DNA of 12,098 nucleotides from a bacterium. Its GTDB lineage: Bacteria; Calditrichota; Calditrichia; RBG-13-44-9; J042. Numbering within the stretch: the first letter of the stretch is position 1; every line of letters begins with the position of its first letter. The notes under the pieces were generated by a model. The model saw nothing but the letters and a program-made list of their open reading frames with translations. It had not been told where the DNA came from and did no database searches. A program made the translations under genes and the position numbers. Below are positions 1 to 7,091 of the stretch, in pieces. The stretch spans positions 1 through 12,098 of the forward strand of contig WGBF01000418.1 in the NCBI GenBank assembly GCA_015494485.1. Reading direction: 5' to 3'.

Positions 1-62
1 CCACTCAACACCTCTTACCCCAAAATATTCGCTTTACCAACATTTTACTTTAGCTATTACGC

Positions 63-91
63 AATATTATGCGGTATTCGTGCATAATATT
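63..91. repeat. Perfect 10-bp AT-rich inverted repeat downstream of the kinase
   Basis: AATATTATGC (63-72) and GCATAATATT (82-91) pair perfectly across 9 bases. On the minus strand a T-rich run precedes the stem and none follows it, so it is not a standard terminator for the kinase gene. It could be an operator dyad for a gene beyond the left edge: the right side contains CATAAT, and an AAGAGG ribosome-like site with TTG/GTG codons lies at 1-16. Confidence 0.45.
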
Positions 92-140
92 AAAAAATAC
101 AAGATTTGGAGGGGCGTTTTTAAAATATTTTGGAGACGGA

Positions 141-1202
141 TTATTTCCGGCGGGGAAAGGTAACGGTAAACGTGGTACCGTGGTGCTCCCGGGTGGTGAA
201 ATTAATAAATCCACCATGATTCTTAACGATTTTTTCGCAGATATTCAACCCCAATCCGTTACCTTCTTTGCGGGTGGTAAAAAACGGATTAAAAATCCGG
301 GCCGCAATTTCCCGGGACATCCCGATACCATTGTCCGAAATTTCCAATACGGCACTATCGGACACCGTTCTGGTGGAAATAACAATTTCACCCTTCTGGC
401 GAATGGCTTTTTTGGAATTGAGCAACAGATTAATTAACAGTTGCTGAAGCTGACTGGGATTGCCCCGAATAACGGATGGATTTTTCTCTAATTTTAAAAC
501 AACATTTACATTGTTTTTTCGCATGCGGGCTTGCAGAAATCGCAACGTTTCTTCTACCACGTGGTTCAACGAAATATCCACAAATTCCCGCGGATTCTGA
601 CGGGAAAAATTCAATATGCTTTTGGAAAAGGCCGCAAAGGAATCAATTTGCTTGCGGATAAATTGTAAATGCTCCGCAACGGTCTTATCGCTGTTCTTCA
701 TCTCAGCCAAATCCACATGGCCCTGCAAAATACTTAAAAAATTGTTGATTTCATGAGCAATTCCCGCAGCCATCTCCCCCAATGCCACCAATTTGGCATG
801 CTGAAAGGATGAAATTTCTTCTGCCTGTTCTTCGGTATGGTCTTGAAAAATTATCATGAAATGGATGGTACCATTCACCCGCAAGGGTAACACCAGCAAG
901 GTAAAATATTGGTCTTCTTCCGTGTCACTGTGGAAACGGAATCGGGGTATTTTTACCATCCGTTCTACCGAGCTGTCCTTTTTTAAAAACTCCAGCACGT
1001 TTAATAGCTCAGCTTCTTTAATAAATACCTGGGGGACAATTTCCTTTAGGGGACGGATTTGCTCAGGTGTACCGAATAATTGATTAAAATTGCTATTGGA
1101 AAAGACATAGTTAAAATTTTCATCAATTACCAGCACCGCAAAGGGTAACTGGTCTAAAATCATAGCGAGATACCTTTCGTTTAAAAATGGCGCAGCAGGC
1201 AT
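141..1202 (-). CDS. Soluble PAS-domain sensor histidine kinase (NtrB-like)
   Basis: A 353-residue two-component sensor kinase with no transmembrane segment, so it probably senses an intracellular signal. Domains: PAS (about 8-125, 'LDQLPFAVLVIDENFNYVFS'); HisKA with H-box 'LGEMAAGIAHEINNFLSIL' and phospho-acceptor His150; and HATPase_c with N-box 'QLLINLLLNSKKAI' (254-267), G1 'DNGIGM' (290-295), F-box 'FNPFFTTRKEG' and G2 'GNGLGL' (314-319). All catalytic boxes are intact; HEINNF replaces the more common HEINNP. No response regulator lies in the window. The start is uncertain: the frame runs back to a TTG at 1292, ATG 1202 keeps the whole PAS fold, and ATG 1163 has the better ribosome site (GAAAGG, 9 bases upstream) but would clip the first PAS helix. 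NtrB-type kinases usually act on sigma54 activators; that link is inference. Confidence 0.9.
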   Translation of the reverse strand: MPAAPFLNERYLAMILDQLPFAVLVIDENFNYVFSNSNFNQLFGTPEQIRPLKEIVPQVFIKEAELLNVLEFLKKDSSVERMVKIPRFRFHSDTEEDQYFTLLVLPLRVNGTIHFMIIFQDHTEEQAEEISSFQHAKLVALGEMAAGIAHEINNFLSILQGHVDLAEMKNSDKTVAEHLQFIRKQIDSFAAFSKSILNFSRQNPREFVDISLNHVVEETLRFLQARMRKNNVNVVLKLEKNPSVIRGNPSQLQQLLINLLLNSKKAIRQKGEIVISTRTVSDSAVLEISDNGIGMSREIAARIFNPFFTTRKEGNGLGLNICEKIVKNHGGFINFTTREHHGTTFTVTFPRRK

Positions 1203-1336
1203 GGTGCAATTAATCCTATCTTTGGGAATCTGCCTGTTAAATGCTTGCTTAATCCTGCGCGGAGAGTATATCCAGGGGCGCGGACAATTCAATATAGGGG
1301 ATGTAAACCCACTTTCCTAATAAAAATATTAACGAA

Positions 1337-1364
1337 ATTCTATTTTCTTTTACTTTTCTAACAA
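1337..1364 (-). promoter_or_regulatory. Candidate promoter for the histidine kinase
   Basis: On the minus strand TTGTTA (1364-1359), a 16-base A-rich spacer, then TAGAAT (1342-1337), matching 4/6 and 5/6 of the sigma70 consensus. It lies between the OPT stop and the kinase and would leave a leader of about 130 bases before the ATG at 1202. The surrounding AT-rich sequence makes chance matches easy. Confidence 0.33.
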
Positions 1365-1424
1365 ATAATCTCACTTTTGGATTATTGTCAGAAAGACAAA
1401 GCCATTTGCTCTTTCCACGGGGAT

Positions 1425-3338
1425 TTACTGCTTTCGGGACAATTTGAAGAGATAGTACCCCAACAACCCGAATAGCAATAAGGAAACAACCTCACCCGCA
1501 AGCCCGTGAAATGCCCAGGGCAAACCGGCCGGTTTTTGCTGAGCAAAAAAGGCATAAGCGGCTATGGCAACCCCCATAATGCCCTCTCCGGCAATGAGTC
1601 CCGAACTGAGCAATACTCCTTTGTTGGTAGCCGCATCCTGTTCATGGGATTCCAGCGTGTTGGCATTACGGGCCTCCACCCATCGGCGAATTAAACCACC
1701 CACAAATACAGGCGTCATGGTGGAAAGCGGTAAATAAATCCCTACCGCAAATGGCAACGAAGGCACCGAGAGCAGTTCCGCCACAATGGCAAAACTGGCC
1801 CCAATTAACACCAGGCCCCAGGGTAAATTGGCCTGAAGTACGCCATCCACCACCGTTTTCATCAGGGTTGCCTGGGGTGCCGGAATTTCTTTGGAACCGA
1901 AGCCGTAAACCTCGCCCAGAGTCATAACAGCCAATGCAATAAAAAAGGCCGAACTGAGCGCACCGAATAATTCACTGGATTGTTGGCGCCGTGGTGTAGC
2001 CCCCAGTAAATATCCGGCTTTCAAATCCTGGGAAATATCCCCGGCGATGGACGCTGCAACCGCAACCACCGTACCGATGGTTAGCACTGCTGTTTTACTG
2101 TAGGCATCCGTCCATCCCAGTAAATAAAACACTCCGCTGGTGCCCAGTAAGGTTACAATGGCCATTCCCGAGGTTGGATTGGAAGAAACCCCAACCAGAC
2201 CCACAATGCGGGAAGACACCGTAACAAATATGAATGCAAAAAAAGCAATGGCAAACGAACCTATGAGGCGGGTTAAAAACGTTTGGTGGATACCCACAAC
2301 ATAGGGAGTAAAAATTGCGGTAACTAAAAAAATCACCACAATACCGACGACCACTTTAAAGGACAAATCCTGATCCGTACGAACCCGGGAGCGGATTTCC
2401 GTAATTGCCTGCGGCGACAATTCCTTAATCCCGATTTTAAGCGATTCAATCATGGTTGGCAGGGATTTGAATACGGTAATAATCCCGGCCACGGCAACCG
2501 CACCGGCGCCAATATAGCGCACGTACCGCGTCCAGATTTCCCCAGCGCTCATTTCGGAAATTAGCTTTTCTGTTTCCGGGAACATGGGGACGGTAAGCTT
2601 GTCACCAAAATGGGCAATTGCCGGAATGATACCCAGCCAGGAGAGCAATCCCCCCGCGACCATTATCGCCCCGATACGATATCCCAGAATATAGCCAACG
2701 CCAAGCAGTGCCGGGGTGGCTTCCAGTCCCAGCACACCTTTCTTTAACCCGGGTATTTTTATGTCAATTTCGGAAGGCCACAATTTGCCAAAGGACAGGA
2801 ACGCCTTGTAAATAGCTCCGATGGTCAGTCCCTGAAACACAAATTTTGCCCGACTGCCGCCTTCATCGGCAGCAATAAGTACCTGGGCGGCTGCCGTACC
2901 TTCCGGGTAGGGTAATGTGCCGTGTTCCTGGACAATCAAAAACCGCCGCAGGGGAATCATAAATACAATTCCCAGCATGCCACCCAGCAAGCCCAACAGT
3001 CCAATTTGAAAAAGTCCGGGTTCAAATCCCCACAAAAATATTGCCGGAATGGTAAAAATAATTCCCGACGCCAGAGATGAGCTGGCAGATCCCGTGGTCT
3101 GAGCGATGTTGGCTTCCAGAATGGAGGCTTTTCCCCACACTTTTTCCAGAGATTTAAAAACGGCTATTGAAATAACCGCCAGGGGTATTGCGGTACTAAT
3201 GGTCAACCCCACTCGAAGGCCGAGGTAAGCATTGGCACTTCCAAACAAAATTCCAAAAACAGCGCCTAAGAATACTGCCCGATAGCTAAAATCCCGAACG
3301 GATGCATCCGGTGCAATGTACGGTTTAAATTCCTGCAT
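1425..3338 (-). CDS. OPT-superfamily oligopeptide transporter
   Basis: A 637-residue polytopic inner-membrane protein of the OPT family, which in bacteria imports peptides or related metal-chelate substrates with protons; the substrate here cannot be read from sequence. Family motifs are intact: 'GSANAYLGLRVGLTIS' (33-48), 'EANIAQTTGSASSSLASG' (75-92), 'LPYPEGTAAAQVL' (142-154), 'SSNPTSGMAI' (385-394), 'GDISQDLKAGYLLGATP' (433-449) and 'GIYLPLSTMTPVFVGGLIRRW' (533-553). About 14-16 hydrophobic segments span the protein, and the length is normal for the bacterial subfamily. The ATG at 3338 is chosen because GGAGA lies 7 bases upstream; the frame extends to a TTG at 3365 without a ribosome site. 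It is probably a separate transcription unit with its own promoter, unrelated to the pilus operon. The C-terminus ends in basic KLSRKQ. Confidence 0.95.
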   Translation of the reverse strand: MQEFKPYIAPDASVRDFSYRAVFLGAVFGILFGSANAYLGLRVGLTISTAIPLAVISIAVFKSLEKVWGKASILEANIAQTTGSASSSLASGIIFTIPAIFLWGFEPGLFQIGLLGLLGGMLGIVFMIPLRRFLIVQEHGTLPYPEGTAAAQVLIAADEGGSRAKFVFQGLTIGAIYKAFLSFGKLWPSEIDIKIPGLKKGVLGLEATPALLGVGYILGYRIGAIMVAGGLLSWLGIIPAIAHFGDKLTVPMFPETEKLISEMSAGEIWTRYVRYIGAGAVAVAGIITVFKSLPTMIESLKIGIKELSPQAITEIRSRVRTDQDLSFKVVVGIVVIFLVTAIFTPYVVGIHQTFLTRLIGSFAIAFFAFIFVTVSSRIVGLVGVSSNPTSGMAIVTLLGTSGVFYLLGWTDAYSKTAVLTIGTVVAVAASIAGDISQDLKAGYLLGATPRRQQSSELFGALSSAFFIALAVMTLGEVYGFGSKEIPAPQATLMKTVVDGVLQANLPWGLVLIGASFAIVAELLSVPSLPFAVGIYLPLSTMTPVFVGGLIRRWVEARNANTLESHEQDAATNKGVLLSSGLIAGEGIMGVAIAAYAFFAQQKPAGLPWAFHGLAGEVVSLLLFGLLGYYLFKLSRKQ

Positions 3339-3345
3339 ACACGTG

Positions 3346-3350
3346 TCTCC
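3346..3350 (-). promoter_or_regulatory. Shine-Dalgarno deciding the OPT transporter start
   Basis: GGAGA on the minus strand, 7 bases before the ATG at 3338. It favours this start over the TTG at 3365. Confidence 0.65.
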
Positions 3351-3375
3351 ACAATTTTTCAACAAAAGCAGGCAA

Positions 3376-3405
3376 AGTTTACGTCAGGTAGGGTTTTCCT
3401 TTCAA
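3376..3405 (-). promoter_or_regulatory. Candidate sigma70-type promoter for the OPT transporter
   Basis: On the minus strand TTGAAA (3405-3400), an 18-base spacer, then TAAACT (3381-3376). The match is 5/6 to the -35 consensus and 4/6 to the -10. The expected leader would be about 30 bases before the ATG at 3338. Seen by eye only. Confidence 0.35.
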
Positions 3406-3510
3406 GCGCTTTTTGTTTTTCCTTTATCGATATCCGGTACTGCCCCGATCGCTGCTCCGGGACATCCCGACAACAATGAATCCGTGAGCCCTGGCAAAAG
3501 AACAATTTGC

Positions 3511-3539
3511 GAATAATTGGAGAATTCAACCAATTCTTC
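3511..3539. repeat. Imperfect 10-bp inverted repeat
   Basis: GAATAATTGG and CCAATTCTTC pair at 9 of 10 positions across a 9-base loop (AGAATTCAA). It is only 5 bases from the perfect hairpin at 3545-3569, so the pair could form a tandem stem structure in the transcript. The function is unknown. Confidence 0.5.
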
Positions 3540-3544
3540 GGCGT

Positions 3545-3569
3545 ATCCTGTTTTCAATAAAAACAGGAT
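3545..3569. repeat. Perfect 10-bp inverted repeat, hairpin, possible terminator
   Basis: ATCCTGTTTT, a 5-base loop (CAATA), then AAAACAGGAT. It lies 118 bases after the pilT stop. On the plus strand it is followed by TTTCC, and on the minus strand by ACGCC, so it is not a classical intrinsic terminator for the pil operon, although it could slow or end transcription or protect the mRNA 3' end. Confidence 0.6.
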
Positions 3570-3686
3570 TTTCCGGAGATGTGAGTGATTTAGGCAGGAA
3601 CCAATTTGCATGTAGGGCAAATCACCACACCACAAAAATCAACTAATTTGAATAGTTGGGGGATAGCTCTGAAGACGTAGCAGTAT

Positions 3687-4718
3687 TTATACCCCCTGCA
3701 TCAAGCCCAAAACCGCTTCCGTATTGAATTCCATGGAAACAATGCCCTGCTGACGAATGCGTTGTAAATGCTGCTGGAAGGTTTGCATTCCCAGCCCGCT
3801 TCCGGTTTGAATGATGGACGGTATTTGAAACGTTTTGTTTTCCCGAATTAAATTCCGTACAGCGGTATTCACCACCAGAATCTCCTGCACCGCTACGCGT
3901 CCCAGGGGAACAGATGCCGGCACCAGTCGCTGAGCCACAACCGCCAGAAGGGCATCCGCCAGCATCATCCGAATTTGTTGCTGTTGATAGTCCGGAAACA
4001 CCTGAATAATACGGTCAATTGTTTCGGCGGCGGAATTGGTGTGCAACGTGCTCAATACCAGATGGCCGGTTTCTGCGGCTTCCAGAGCAGCCCGAATGGT
4101 TTCCAGGTCCCGCATCTCCCCCACCAGTATTACGTCCGGGTCTTCCCGCAATGCCGCCCGCAGAGCACGGGCAAAGCTGTCGGTGTGGGTTTGGACTTCC
4201 CGTTGCTGAATGAGGGCCATTTTGGGTTCATACACGTACTCAATGGGGTCTTCAATGGTAATAATATTTACTGGACGGGTGCGGTTTATTTCTTCAATCA
4301 TGGCAGCAAGCGTTGTGGATTTACCCGAACCAGTGGGTCCGGTAATAATTACCAATCCCTGACGGGCAGTGGTAATTTTTTTAAAGATTGGGGGAAGATT
4401 TAAATGCTGCAATGTAGGGATTTGTCCGCTTAGCAAGCGGATTGCCAACGCCCATCCCTGATAAGTCCGAAACGCGTGCACCCGAAGCCGAACGGTTCGG
4501 TAACTTATCGCCAGGTCCATTTCGCGTGTATTTTGCCATTGAATGGGTGTGGAACTGTATTTTTCCAGAAAAGAGATGATTTCTGCTTCCGGTACCGGCG
4601 GTTGCTCCAGCTTGACCACATTCCCACCAATTCGGAGTGCCGGTACACTTCCGGTACCCACATGTACATCCGAAGCGTTCTTTTCCAGCGCCAGATCAAG
4701 CAATTGCGTGATTTGCAT
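3687..4718 (-). CDS. pilT: Type IV pilus retraction ATPase PilT
   Basis: A 343-residue cytoplasmic hexameric ATPase, matching the usual PilT length (about 345). It drives pilus depolymerisation, giving twitching, DNA uptake or surface sensing in other bacteria. The N-terminal PAS-like domain opens with 'NASDVHV'. Walker A is GPTGSGKST (127-135), the Asp box ITIEDPIEY (153-161), Walker B VILVGEMRD (196-204) with catalytic Glu201, and the His box STLHTNSA (223-230). 'AVRNLIRE' (286-293) matches the PilT-specific AIRNLIRE motif, needed for retraction in the family and absent from PilB/GspE, which also carry a long N-terminal domain and a zinc-binding tetracysteine not seen here. GAGAGG lies 4 bases upstream, and the gene begins 15 bases after the secretin stop. 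It appears to be the last gene of the operon. No key residue is missing. Confidence 0.95.
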   Translation of the reverse strand: MQITQLLDLALEKNASDVHVGTGSVPALRIGGNVVKLEQPPVPEAEIISFLEKYSSTPIQWQNTREMDLAISYRTVRLRVHAFRTYQGWALAIRLLSGQIPTLQHLNLPPIFKKITTARQGLVIITGPTGSGKSTTLAAMIEEINRTRPVNIITIEDPIEYVYEPKMALIQQREVQTHTDSFARALRAALREDPDVILVGEMRDLETIRAALEAAETGHLVLSTLHTNSAAETIDRIIQVFPDYQQQQIRMMLADALLAVVAQRLVPASVPLGRVAVQEILVVNTAVRNLIRENKTFQIPSIIQTGSGLGMQTFQQHLQRIRQQGIVSMEFNTEAVLGLMQGV

Positions 4719-4733
4719 AACACCTCTCCCAAA

Positions 4734-6020
4734 TTACGGTTTGATAATTCTGGGCGTAATGAATATGAGCAAATTGGTTTTTTGTTTTTGTTTTTGCTTG
4801 TGGCGGAACAGGTACTTCAACAACGGCACATCCCCCAATAGCCAGACTTTCCGCACCGTTTCAATGGTATTTTCTTTAATCAAGCCACCGATGACCACCG
4901 TCTGGCTATCCGCTACCATGACCTGCGTCTGCACTTCCCGGCGGGAAATGATTGGCTGGGGAAAATCCGAAGGCCCCACATACCCCACAATCTCCTCCAA
5001 AATGGGATGCACCTGCATTGTAATGGAATGATTTTCGTTAATCCGCGGTATCACTTCCAGGTACATATTCACTTCTTTCTCTTCATAACTAAACAAATCG
5101 CCGGAAATCCCCCGGGATACCTGCGGAATGGGAACGGAAGTTCCGATTTTGATAACCGCTTTGCGATTATTCATAGCAATAACCGATGGACTGGACACCA
5201 GGCGGGTATTGTTATCTTTGGCCAGCGCACTTAAGGTTGCCTGCAGCTCACTAACCGACAATATTCCAAGATTTAATTTTCCCACATTGGCCGGCAGTTC
5301 ATACCATCCACTTAGCGCCTCCAATGTATTCGTGGTTCCTTGAAGATTTTGATAAGGTAGCGTGTTCTCTGCACCGGTGCTTTTAACAGTTATTTCTGTG
5401 GGTAAATTTAACCCAATGCGTCGTTCCGCCCCCAGATTCGTTTCAACCAGCCGAACCTCTATGTGAATCTGGGGAACCGGTTTGTCCAGTCGGGCAATCA
5501 CTTCGGCAACTTTTTCTATGTTTTGGCGGTAATCCTGAATCACCAGCACATCTGCCCGTTTTACGGCATCTTTTTGATTTTCGCCGGCTACCAATACTTC
5601 AACTTTCCCTCTGTCGGAAAGTAGCGGCTTTATGGTTCGGGCCATGTCTGTGGCATCCCGATACTGGAGCTGAAATACTTTGATTTGTAAGTCTGCCGGC
5701 GTTCGACTGGCAAATGGTTTTATGATGAGTAAATCATCTTCTACAATAAAGTGGGCTCCCACCGGTAACAATACTGCCGTTAGGGCATCTTTCACTGCCA
5801 CATCTTTTAAGGAAACAGAAACATTTCCTTTAACCTGATCGGCAAACACGACGTTTAATTGATGTTGTGCCGCCAGCATCTCCACCACCTGTGCCACCGG
5901 TACATTGTCCAGATTTAACGAAATTCGACGCTGCAGCTTCGTGTCCAGACTACTATCTGTCTGCGCCAGTAGAGACCAGGCAATAAGGATAATGCTCCAC
6001 ACAATCCGCTTGCCATTCAT
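4734..6020 (-). CDS. Short outer-membrane secretin, GspD/PilQ family
   Basis: A 428-residue secretin, the gated channel through which the fibre or secreted protein crosses the outer membrane. Domains in order: signal peptide (hydrophobic 8-19, 'IVWSIILIAWSLLAQ'); an STN/N0 domain (about 32-103, 'ISLNLDNVPVAQVVEMLA'); one N1/KH-like domain (about 113-180, 'VFQLQYRDATDMA' to 'EVIARLDKPVPQIHIE'); and the C-terminal secretin domain (to the end, with 'LVSSPSVIAMNNRKAVIKIG', 'VVIGGLI' and 'TNLLIFITPRII'). It lacks the N2/N3 repeats and AMIN domains that bring GspD and PilQ to 600-700 residues. The start at 6020 is preferred because AAGGAGG sits 6 bases before it; the ATG at 6026 directly abuts that site and would form ATGA with the preceding stop. 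The preceding gene encodes its probable N0 partner. Confidence 0.95.
   Translation of the reverse strand: MNGKRIVWSIILIAWSLLAQTDSSLDTKLQRRISLNLDNVPVAQVVEMLAAQHQLNVVFADQVKGNVSVSLKDVAVKDALTAVLLPVGAHFIVEDDLLIIKPFASRTPADLQIKVFQLQYRDATDMARTIKPLLSDRGKVEVLVAGENQKDAVKRADVLVIQDYRQNIEKVAEVIARLDKPVPQIHIEVRLVETNLGAERRIGLNLPTEITVKSTGAENTLPYQNLQGTTNTLEALSGWYELPANVGKLNLGILSVSELQATLSALAKDNNTRLVSSPSVIAMNNRKAVIKIGTSVPIPQVSRGISGDLFSYEEKEVNMYLEVIPRINENHSITMQVHPILEEIVGYVGPSDFPQPIISRREVQTQVMVADSQTVVIGGLIKENTIETVRKVWLLGDVPLLKYLFRHKQKQKQKTNLLIFITPRIIKP
4777..4796 (-). repeat. A-rich (CAAAAA)n-type repeat near the 3' end of the secretin gene
   Basis: On the plus strand the tract reads TTTTTTG then TTTTTG then TTTTTG. 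It encodes an alternating Lys-Gln run (KQKQKQK) just before the conserved TNLLIFITPRII end of the secretin. Secretins often have a polar, basic stretch here, so the protein effect is small, but the A-runs are slippage-prone. Confidence 0.7.
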
Positions 6021-6022
6021 AT

Positions 6023-6532
6023 TCATCCTCCTTGGCGGGAAAATCTTACCCGCACCAGGTTACCGGTTTCATCTTTTAATATCACTGCTTTTTCAGTTAT
6101 TCGGGTCACCACAAGCGTATTGATACGATCCCCTTCCCGGACAATTTTGCCGTTTACAATGGCCGTGCTGTTTGTAGGACTGTAACTAATTGCCTGAACG
6201 GTTAAAACCGGCGCGGAAGGGGTTCTCACAGGGGTATTCTCAGCGGATGACACTACCGTAGTAAAAATGGGCGCTTTTACCATACGGGCATAAAACGGAT
6301 CTACCCGCCACTCCCGCACAACGCTCCATTCTCTGGAAGCAGCAACCGCCCCGTTGGGATTCGTCATCAGGGAATCGTTCCAATCGGTAACAGTGGCATT
6401 CTCTCCCTCAAACACAGCGCGATATCGGTCAAAATTGAGCGATAAATCAATTATGCCATATACCAGGAGAACCAGCACCACAATGAGCATCCGCTGTTCT
6501 TTTTTATTTAACCGATGCCACATATTACTCAT
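6023..6532 (-). CDS. PilP/GspC-like periplasmic linker protein
   Basis: A 169-residue protein with a short cytoplasmic head (MSNMWHRLNKKEQR), one transmembrane helix (about 15-31), a linker containing 'WRVDPFY' (76-81), and a C-terminal beta domain (about 107-165). That domain includes 'VQAISYSPTNSTAIVNGKIV', then 'REGDRIN' and 'VILKDETGNLVRVRF'. It is the homology region shared by GspC and PilP, which binds the secretin N0 domain and ties the inner-membrane complex to the outer-membrane ring. There is no lipobox, so it is anchored like GspC and unlike the lipoprotein PilP. GGAAG lies 7 bases upstream of the ATG, and the start overlaps the preceding gene by 8 bases. Its stop touches the secretin leader. 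GspC-like is the better architectural description. Confidence 0.85.
   Translation of the reverse strand: MSNMWHRLNKKEQRMLIVVLVLLVYGIIDLSLNFDRYRAVFEGENATVTDWNDSLMTNPNGAVAASREWSVVREWRVDPFYARMVKAPIFTTVVSSAENTPVRTPSAPVLTVQAISYSPTNSTAIVNGKIVREGDRINTLVVTRITEKAVILKDETGNLVRVRFSRQGG
6027..6033 (-). promoter_or_regulatory. Shine-Dalgarno deciding the secretin start
   Basis: AAGGAGG on the minus strand. It is 6 bases from the ATG at 6020 but adjacent (0 bases) to the in-frame ATG at 6026, so the downstream ATG is the more likely start. The site overlaps the end of the PilP/GspC-like gene. Confidence 0.75.
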
Positions 6533-7091
6533 TGTTCGACTTCCTTTTTAACCAAATCCGACTTTGAAATTCTACCAGGACTTTTCCGGGCGTTTTGAGA
6601 TCTCGCTGAAATTGCCAGGTTACCGGCCATTGCTGAATCGGTAAACGCTCCAGTTGTTCCAGGGTAGCCGCAATAGCCAGGAAATTCCCCTTTATTTTCC
6701 AGTTCAAAGGTAGTTGGGAATACCCATTGGTTTGAACGGGAGCGGGGCGATTGACATCCGGCGTTGCTGCCAACACCTGTACTCCCTGCCGCTGAAACAG
6801 CCGTGCTGTTTGTTCCAGCACCTGAGGCAACTGGTCTTCGGTAGCAATTCGGGTAACCAGAGAATCTTTGATGTGGGTTAACGAATCCACCGATTGCTGA
6901 TAATGCTCCAGAGCATGGGTATTTTGATTAAAATAATCAATAACGGTATGGTAATTGGTAATCTGAGCCTGCAGTGTTTGAGCTTTTTCGTTGTAGTTTA
7001 AAATAAAAATTCCATAAAAAATACTCAGGCTACTGATGCTCCCCAGTAAAATAAAAATTAACCACTGTATTTGTTTTTTTAACCGATTCAT
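6525..7091 (-). CDS. PilO/GspM-like inner-membrane alignment protein
   Basis: A 188-residue bitopic protein with a short basic N-terminus (MNRLKKQIQW), one transmembrane helix (about 11-32), a coiled-coil-like region (35-80) and a ferredoxin-like periplasmic domain (about 85-185, 'VLEQTARLFQRQGVQVL' and 'LPLNWKIKGNFLAIAATLEQLERLP'). The motif 'G.F..IA..LEQLERLP' is typical of PilO, where the usual form is 'G.Y..L..FL..L..L.'. PilO pairs with PilN in the periplasm to align the platform with the secretin. Here its partner is the PilN part of the preceding fused protein, whose stop overlaps this start as ATGA. The sequence is divergent, so the family call rests on architecture, length and operon position as well as the motif. 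Confidence 0.85.
   Translation of the reverse strand: MNRLKKQIQWLIFILLGSISSLSIFYGIFILNYNEKAQTLQAQITNYHTVIDYFNQNTHALEHYQQSVDSLTHIKDSLVTRIATEDQLPQVLEQTARLFQRQGVQVLAATPDVNRPAPVQTNGYSQLPLNWKIKGNFLAIAATLEQLERLPIQQWPVTWQFQRDLKTPGKVLVEFQSRIWLKRKSNNE

Larger units (their letters stand above)
3339..3686. other. Intergenic region between pilT and the OPT transporter, with hairpins
   Basis: About 350 bases without a supportable gene. It holds two adjacent inverted repeats (3511-3539 and 3545-3569), a short GC-rich dyad (CGGGA-CA-TCCCG, 3458-3469) and a plausible promoter (3376-3405). A 77-codon minus-strand frame crosses it (3402-3635), but it starts with TTG, has no ribosome site and resembles nothing I know. 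The hairpins lie where the pil operon should end, yet neither is followed by a U-run on the minus strand. Confidence 0.6.

Noticed and set aside
312..325. 14-base match (ccgggacatcccga) shared with 3457-3470
   Set aside because: One copy encodes the conserved GMSRE part of the kinase G1 region, and a self-complementary 14-mer shared once in 12 kb can arise by chance, so it was not called a repeat family.
1385..1399. Short hairpin (TTGTC/GACAA) after the OPT stop
   Set aside because: Only 5 base pairs and no U-run on the minus strand; too weak to call a terminator.
3402..3635. 77-codon minus-strand open frame between pilT and the OPT gene
   Set aside because: It starts with TTG, has no Shine-Dalgarno, includes both hairpins and part of the probable OPT promoter, and its product resembles no family I know.
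3975..4403. 142-codon plus-strand open frame inside pilT
   Set aside because: It is antisense to the conserved Walker and His-box part of pilT and has no plausible protein features.
4543..5031. 162-codon plus-strand open frame
   Set aside because: It lies antisense across the 3' end of the secretin gene and the start of pilT, both firmly supported, so it is a shadow frame.
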